From Bombyx mori (Eukaryota; Arthropoda; Insecta; Lepidoptera; Bombycidae): DNA of 64,000 nucleotides. The translations under genes and the position numbers were made by a program. Under the pieces are notes generated by a model, which ran no database searches, was not told the origin of the DNA, and saw only the letters and a program-made list of their open reading frames with translations. The stretch spans positions 12,063,001-12,127,000 of the forward strand of contig NC_085119.1 of the NCBI RefSeq assembly GCF_030269925.1, given 5' to 3'. This document shows, piece by piece, positions 61,101 through 64,000 of this stretch; positions within the stretch are counted from its first letter, which is position 1, and the number at the start of each line of letters is the position of its first letter.

Positions 61101-63630
61101 CTGATAAAAAATGAATTTGACAAAATATTCGATTAACTACTAGTGATAAATATTGTAGAAACAGTTCACTTTGAATCGATAATAAACATCAGACGAATCG
61201 ATATTCACTTAGGCATTTCTATTAACTGATAAGAAATTAGAGAATTTGACGAATGACTAGTGACGATACCATACGATTAGATAATTCAAACTCGAAGCTC
61301 GTGCATCTTCAAACACAAACAAACCCGTTCTAAGATTTCTCTTGTATGCTAGTGTCAAAATACTAGTTTGATTATAATGGACTGTTAAAGCAATTCACTT
61401 TAACGTTAGGTAATAAATTGTATAAATCCCAAACATTTGTTTTCAACCCGGATTTATTGAAGTTCCTTTCAAAGTTTATCAATGAACACAAAATTTGCAA
61501 TAGCTCAGACATTTTTATTATTGGACATTTTTTATATTATTATATACATATTATGTCCCTATATAGATGGTATTTATTTTTTAATAACGATTGCATGTAT
61601 TTAGGCAACAAGATTTGCTTAAAACTTAAGTTGTCTTCATTTATCTACATTGTTTACAAATTCAATGAATAATAGTATTTTTCTATTTCCTATGGTGTAT
61701 ATATATTCCTTTTACTTATTTGTTCCAATAATGAATACGCACGAGGAAAAAATATTAAATTGAATTAATAATTGAATTTTTTGAAACATTTCCAAAATCT
61801 TGTTCCACTATGGTCACAAATGTGTAAGATCAAGATGTTGTTAAAGTTCAAGGGTGCTGTGTTTTTATTCTTACTAAACTTTCTTAAGAAAATTAAATGT
61901 ACAATTTATTACGGCTTATCATGAAAGTTGATCTCGACTTTTCGTTTTCGTAACTTAAAGCTTTGCGTTTAATTATTAAGGTACTCATGTAAAGTGTACA
62001 TTTCATATCGATGAAGGAAACTTCTCGAATTTTATAGACGCATAGATAAAATAATAAAATTACTGGAGTGATTTGCTATGAGACCACCTGATGCTCATAC
62101 CGAAATCCATACACACCACAACAAGAATGCTGCTTCGTAGGTAGTAGTAACTGAAAAATTGTAATCCTACGTAGGTAGCAGCATTCTTGTTGACACATGA
62201 GACCGAAGTTTGAATTATGTTGCTTACAATACCGAATCTCTCCCCTGTCCTTCTAAATAGGACGCATAGTGGTTTTGTGTCAAAAATTGGCAAGTACTCA
62301 CCCGTGTCAATAAGTACGCGTATTGCGAGCCCGCCCTGGTACATGGGAAAGCTTGGAAACATGATCATATTAAAGAAATTTATTGAACTTTTATTCAAAT
62401 TAAATATTAAAAAAAATCTCAAATCATGTTTCGTTTTACGACTGTTTAATGTTTTTAGAACATCTATTGAAGTATTGGTATGAACTTGTTTTTTGTTAAT
62501 GCGAGTTTTAAATTGATTTAGATCTTTTTAATGAAGTATCCGGAAACTATATTTTAATCTGATCTAGAAGCCTTCTTGTACCTCGGTGTTCGGATTCGAT
62601 TCACGCCCAGAATCACTAGTATTTATTATCGTTAAGCCTTGTCTGGAACATAATATTAACCAACACCATCATAATACTGGATAAAATTGGTAGCTGGCTT
62701 AGCTGCGGTCGTATTTTTAGGTAACCCAAACTTTCCACCTAACTTTAACGAACTTCACGAAGTGCGATTAACTTGAAAATTTGCACATGTAATAAGGAAC
62801 ATGGGTGTTTTCACCCATCTAAGGCTATTCATATCAACCGATGCAACTATACCAGAGTTAAAATTCCGCAAGCAGATAATTTGAACCCTACAATTTTTAC
62901 CACTATCCGACCAAGACAATGTATGTCAAACCCGCAAGAATTTATAAATAATCGTTATTACCGGTGATATAGCGCGTTGCCACCACCACCATCTAGCCTA
63001 TTACTATCGCGAAGCAGTGATACGCTTTAGTTTGAAAGGTGGCATAACCCTATATAAAATGCATTAAAAATATTATAATATCACTTGCCCTTATTTCTGA
63101 ACCTGAAATCATCTTACAGGACAAAATATAATTGCTTTCTACTTCAACTGGCTCTTAGAAGATTTTATTTACATTTAAGATTATGGTTTCTGGATACAAG
63201 ATTTTTAAGGTTTTTAAATTCCTGAATATCCTATTAAAACATTCCTATTTATAAGATGAACAGCATAAACAACTGAACAATTGTAATCCCTTTGTATCGT
63301 ACAATATAATATGATTGATATTATTATCATTGGCGTCCTTTAAAGTTTAATCTACCGGCAATGACGTGACGGTAACAAATCAAGAACGTCCTGTTTCGTC
63401 TGAGTTTGTTAACAAGAAAAAGGGATAATAGTATAAGTACATTTTAGTCTCCTTTCAATTTCATTTCAGCACAAAAAACCGTTTGTATATATCAGATTGA
63501 AATTTTTAATTCGAGCCACATTGTTTATTTCAAATGTAGTAAGTACTTACTTCTTGATAAAATAAAATGGAAAAGTGTAAAAACAGTTTGTTAGAAGTTC
63601 ACTGAAATGACTTACCGGTAAGACCGCCAT
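43197..63630 (-). CDS. Secreted Pro/Ser/Thr/Tyr-rich protein of unknown function
   Basis: Three coding exons, read on minus: 63616-63630 (start, MAVLP), 43344-46467 (main exon), 43197-43267 (last 23 codons and stop), giving 1,069 residues. Phases fit (0, then 1). The main exon has a strong acceptor (TTTTCTAATTTCAG) but no in-frame ATG before its hydrophobic start ILPVLLLAAIA. The micro-exon ending CCG|GTAAGT completes a signal peptide MAVLP|ILPVLLLAAIARC. The mature protein has few Cys (DCNPCNLVPWLPVIR near 135-150), several STYGPPSPT-like repeats, YYGIPNGAP and YSYGIPYPG, then an acidic, low-complexity C-terminal half with SWYANEK and SWYQS. Low complexity and Tyr-Gly-Pro repeats suggest an extracellular matrix or cuticle role, but I recognise no domain. 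Converges with transporter gene 2. The main exon is certain; the 17-kb link to the micro-exon is inferred. Confidence 0.75.
49424..49442. repeat. (TG)n microsatellite
   Basis: Short TG run (GTGTGTGTGTGTGTG). Confidence 0.8.
50195..50290 (-). repeat. Decayed Bm1 SINE, tail part
   Basis: ATTGGTAGACGAG, CAGGTGTTATGTGGTTTCCTGG and ACGTGAATAAAGCACCTTAAG match the antisense Bm1 tail with many changes. May be the tail of the copy whose head lies at 50655. Confidence 0.5.
50655..50881 (-). repeat. Decayed Bm1 SINE, head part
   Basis: Antisense body and tRNA-like head: CGTGCGAACTCACAAGACG, GCGGCTTTCATTTTTATTAC, ending ATCCTTTAGACCACGACGAC. The B-box region is lost. An old copy. Confidence 0.65.
50967..50983. 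repeat. (CA)n microsatellite
   Basis: Short CA run. Confidence 0.8.
51300..51385 (+). repeat. Decayed Bm1 SINE tail
   Basis: GATGTCTATGGGCTCTGATAACCACTTAACGCCAGG shows the Bm1 tail in sense with several substitutions; the last part is badly eroded. Confidence 0.6.
52783..53032 (-). repeat. Bm1 SINE, head missing
   Basis: Antisense: ATTGCTTAGATGGGTAGACG .. AACCGAAATGCATTAATGC .. GAGGTCCTATCACCAGTA. Mildly diverged. Confidence 0.88.
54165..54428 (-). repeat. Decayed Bm1 SINE
   Basis: GATTGCTTAGACTGTTTAATG, GCCCACGTAGTGCTAAGTGG, CGGAACGCATTACTGCTTCG and CTATCACCGGTAACG: whole tail and body with many changes. Confidence 0.75.
54571..54735 (+). pseudogene. RTE-type LINE remnant
   Basis: A plus-strand frame reads NARWTDIVKEATNTS .. 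AIKQAECRQGPRWSRPSVIR, resembling the end of RTE-like reverse transcriptases (RW.D.I ... A..R..W). The 3' part GTCACGACCCTCAGTAAT also ends the remnant at 28.2 kb, so both belong to one family. Confidence 0.65.
56196..56760 (-). repeat. Bm1 SINE split by a type B SINE
   Basis: Antisense Bm1 at 56196-56349 (GACGAGCTCACAGCCCACC .. CTGCCCACCCTTCAAAC) continues at about 56665-56760 (CTTCAAGCAGAAACGCC .. CCTACCACCAGTAA). The shared CTTCAA at both junctions is the probable target duplication of the insert. Confidence 0.85.
56350..56671 (-). repeat. SINE-like repeat, tail type B, inside a Bm1
   Basis: Starts with a T run (antisense A-tail), then the tail block with CTGATAGCCTTGAGAGGCTA, the central block, and ends at GGATCGGGAGGATCCGAAATG. 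About 320 bp with defined ends, so this copy shows the full unit of type B: an A-tailed element that retrotransposed on its own. Confidence 0.85.
57530..57605 (+). repeat. Decayed Bm1 SINE tail
   Basis: GAGTAACTACTTAACGCCGTG and CTCCTCTACTCATCTATAG are a heavily mutated sense Bm1 tail just upstream of a fresh copy. Confidence 0.5.
57657..57908 (+). repeat. Bm1 SINE, head missing
   Basis: Sense: TGGTTGTAGGACCTTTGTGAG .. GGTGGGTGGCGCATTTACG .. CCACCCATCTAAG, then A run. Close to consensus. Confidence 0.9.
58301..58882 (+). repeat. Dispersed repeat TAGCTGACCCGGCAG.., split by a MITE
   Basis: Starts TAGCTGACCCGGCAGACTTC and runs through CCAAATCGGTCCAGCCGCTCTC to an AT-rich end (ATATATACCTATATATAGAT). 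The MITE at 58583-58858 sits in its 3' end. I believe this is the 3' part of an RTE-like LINE; the assignment is from memory of similar moth repeats. Confidence 0.55.
58579..58862. mobile_element. 276-bp MITE, copy 2
   Basis: The element is 58583-58858, the same length as copy 1 at 24151-24426 and about 97% identical by eye. Ends GAGTCGTCTATT / AATAGTCGACTC; flanking 4-bp ATAT on both sides (58579-58582, 58859-58862). Confidence 0.9.
58948..59033 (+). repeat. Decayed LINE 3' tail
   Basis: CCTGGCATTGCCGACGTCCATTGAG, GGTAACCAGTCACTATCAGGC and a final CATAATAAA are a mutated sense match to the LINE end at 10.39-10.47 kb. Confidence 0.6.
59511..59766 (+). repeat. Bm1 SINE, head missing
   Basis: Sense: TTACTGGTGGTAGGACC .. 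AAGGGTGGGGCAGCCGTTG .. AACTAAGCAATAAAAAA. Close to consensus with a long A run. Confidence 0.9.
62119..62192. repeat. Imperfect hairpin, 16-bp perfect base
   Basis: 62119-62134 (CAACAAGAATGCTGCT) is exactly complementary to 62177-62192. The next bases continue with CGTAGG (62136-62141) against CCTACG (62166-62171), leaving a loop of about 24 bases. No flanking duplication seen. Confidence 0.75.
62960..63055 (+). repeat. Decayed Bm1 SINE fragment
   Basis: CACCACCACCATCTAGCCTATT, GCGAAGCAGTGATACGCTTTAG and TTGAAAGGTGGCATAACC correspond to the Bm1 body with many changes. Confidence 0.45.
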
Positions 63631-63955
63631 GTCTCCGCTTATCTAATAGGAAACTCCTAATCACTGTGTCTATTTGATCATCACTCAACTTCCACTAGGG
63701 GACTCTAAGATATCACCATATTAATTCGCTTCGCCGCTAGTGATAACAAAATGTCAGAGGCATCGCGTGCTGTCTAGTCCGGTGTCGCGGATGAATGAGT
63801 GCTGGTATACCACGGTTTCCCACGTGAGAGAAACGCGCGTGGCCTGCGAACAACAGTGGAGGCTGCGCGCGAGTCGAAAGGCGGGCAAAAACAGAATGAG
63901 CCCACGATGCGCGCGCGCTCACTGCACCGGGGCGGTAGTTCTACCTGCTGACCCA

Positions 63956-63963
63956 TTTTTATA
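63956..63963 (-). promoter_or_regulatory. Possible TATA box of the secreted-protein gene
   Basis: TATAAAAA on the minus strand, about 330 bp upstream of the proposed start codon. Downstream lies a GC-rich stretch (63740-63930) rich in GCGC, unlike the AT-rich surroundings. An Inr-like GCAGTG is about 40 bp after the TATA box, somewhat further than usual. The intervening leader would contain short upstream frames. Confidence 0.35.
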
Positions 63964-64000
63964 CACAACCACGATGATTTATCGGAATTTCAAACCCGCT

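Larger units (their letters stand above)
46468..63615 (-). other. 17.1-kb first intron of the secreted-protein gene (inferred)
   Basis: No other convincing coding exon inside. Stretches 46468-50190, 55000-56190 and 59770-62110 are AT-rich DNA with no recognised element apart from microsatellites. The rest contains the SINE, LINE and MITE copies listed separately. A tiny LINE-tail-like end (GGCAATAAAAAA) sits at 47640. Confidence 0.55.

Noticed and set aside
63737..63968. Overlapping minus-strand frames with many Arg/Ala/Ser codons
   Set aside because: High GC of the promoter or 5' UTR region removes stops; no protein features.
1..64000. CRISPR arrays, bacterial operons or other prokaryotic systems
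   Set aside because: No regularly spaced repeats or operon-like frames; split genes and SINEs show animal nuclear DNA.

Overview
The window looks like nuclear DNA of a moth of the silkworm genus (Bombyx mori or a close relative). Evidence: split genes with short GT-AG introns, AT-rich spacers, and many copies of a SINE with a tRNA-like head that I recognise as Bm1, together with the 3' ends of a LINE whose tail resembles the Bm1 tail. The species call rests on these repeats and was not checked against a database.

Layout. 1-26,000 contains no host gene I can support. It is mobile DNA and AT-rich spacer: Bm1 copies, a LINE with one open 1,057-codon frame (about 6.8-10.5 kb), a young Bel/Pao LTR retrotransposon on the minus strand (14.4-19.8 kb), a MITE, and a cluster of three perfect hairpins at 5.7-6.0 kb. 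26,038-32,032 and 35,335-42,443 (both +) are two tandem SLC16-type monocarboxylate-transporter genes, each with six coding exons that I could join in frame. Shared intron positions and phases show that they are old duplicates. 43,197-63,630 (-) is a third gene, tail to tail with the second transporter. It encodes a secreted, Pro/Ser/Thr/Tyr-rich protein of about 1,069 residues. Its start codon and first five codons appear to lie in a micro-exon about 17 kb upstream of the main exon. That intron holds decayed and fresh SINEs, a second MITE copy and LINE remnants.

How the parts relate. The transporters are predicted plasma-membrane carriers. The third gene product is predicted to be extracellular, and nothing in the sequence links it functionally to the transporters. 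Most of the DNA history is layered retrotransposition: SINE in SINE, LINE in SINE and MITE in an older repeat, so the order of insertion can be read directly.

I found no unknown gene system. The points most worth a second look are the triple perfect-hairpin cluster, the Bel/Pao copy with identical LTRs but no reverse-transcriptase core, the 276-bp MITE family, a SINE group sharing one central block with different tails, and the long-range micro-exon.
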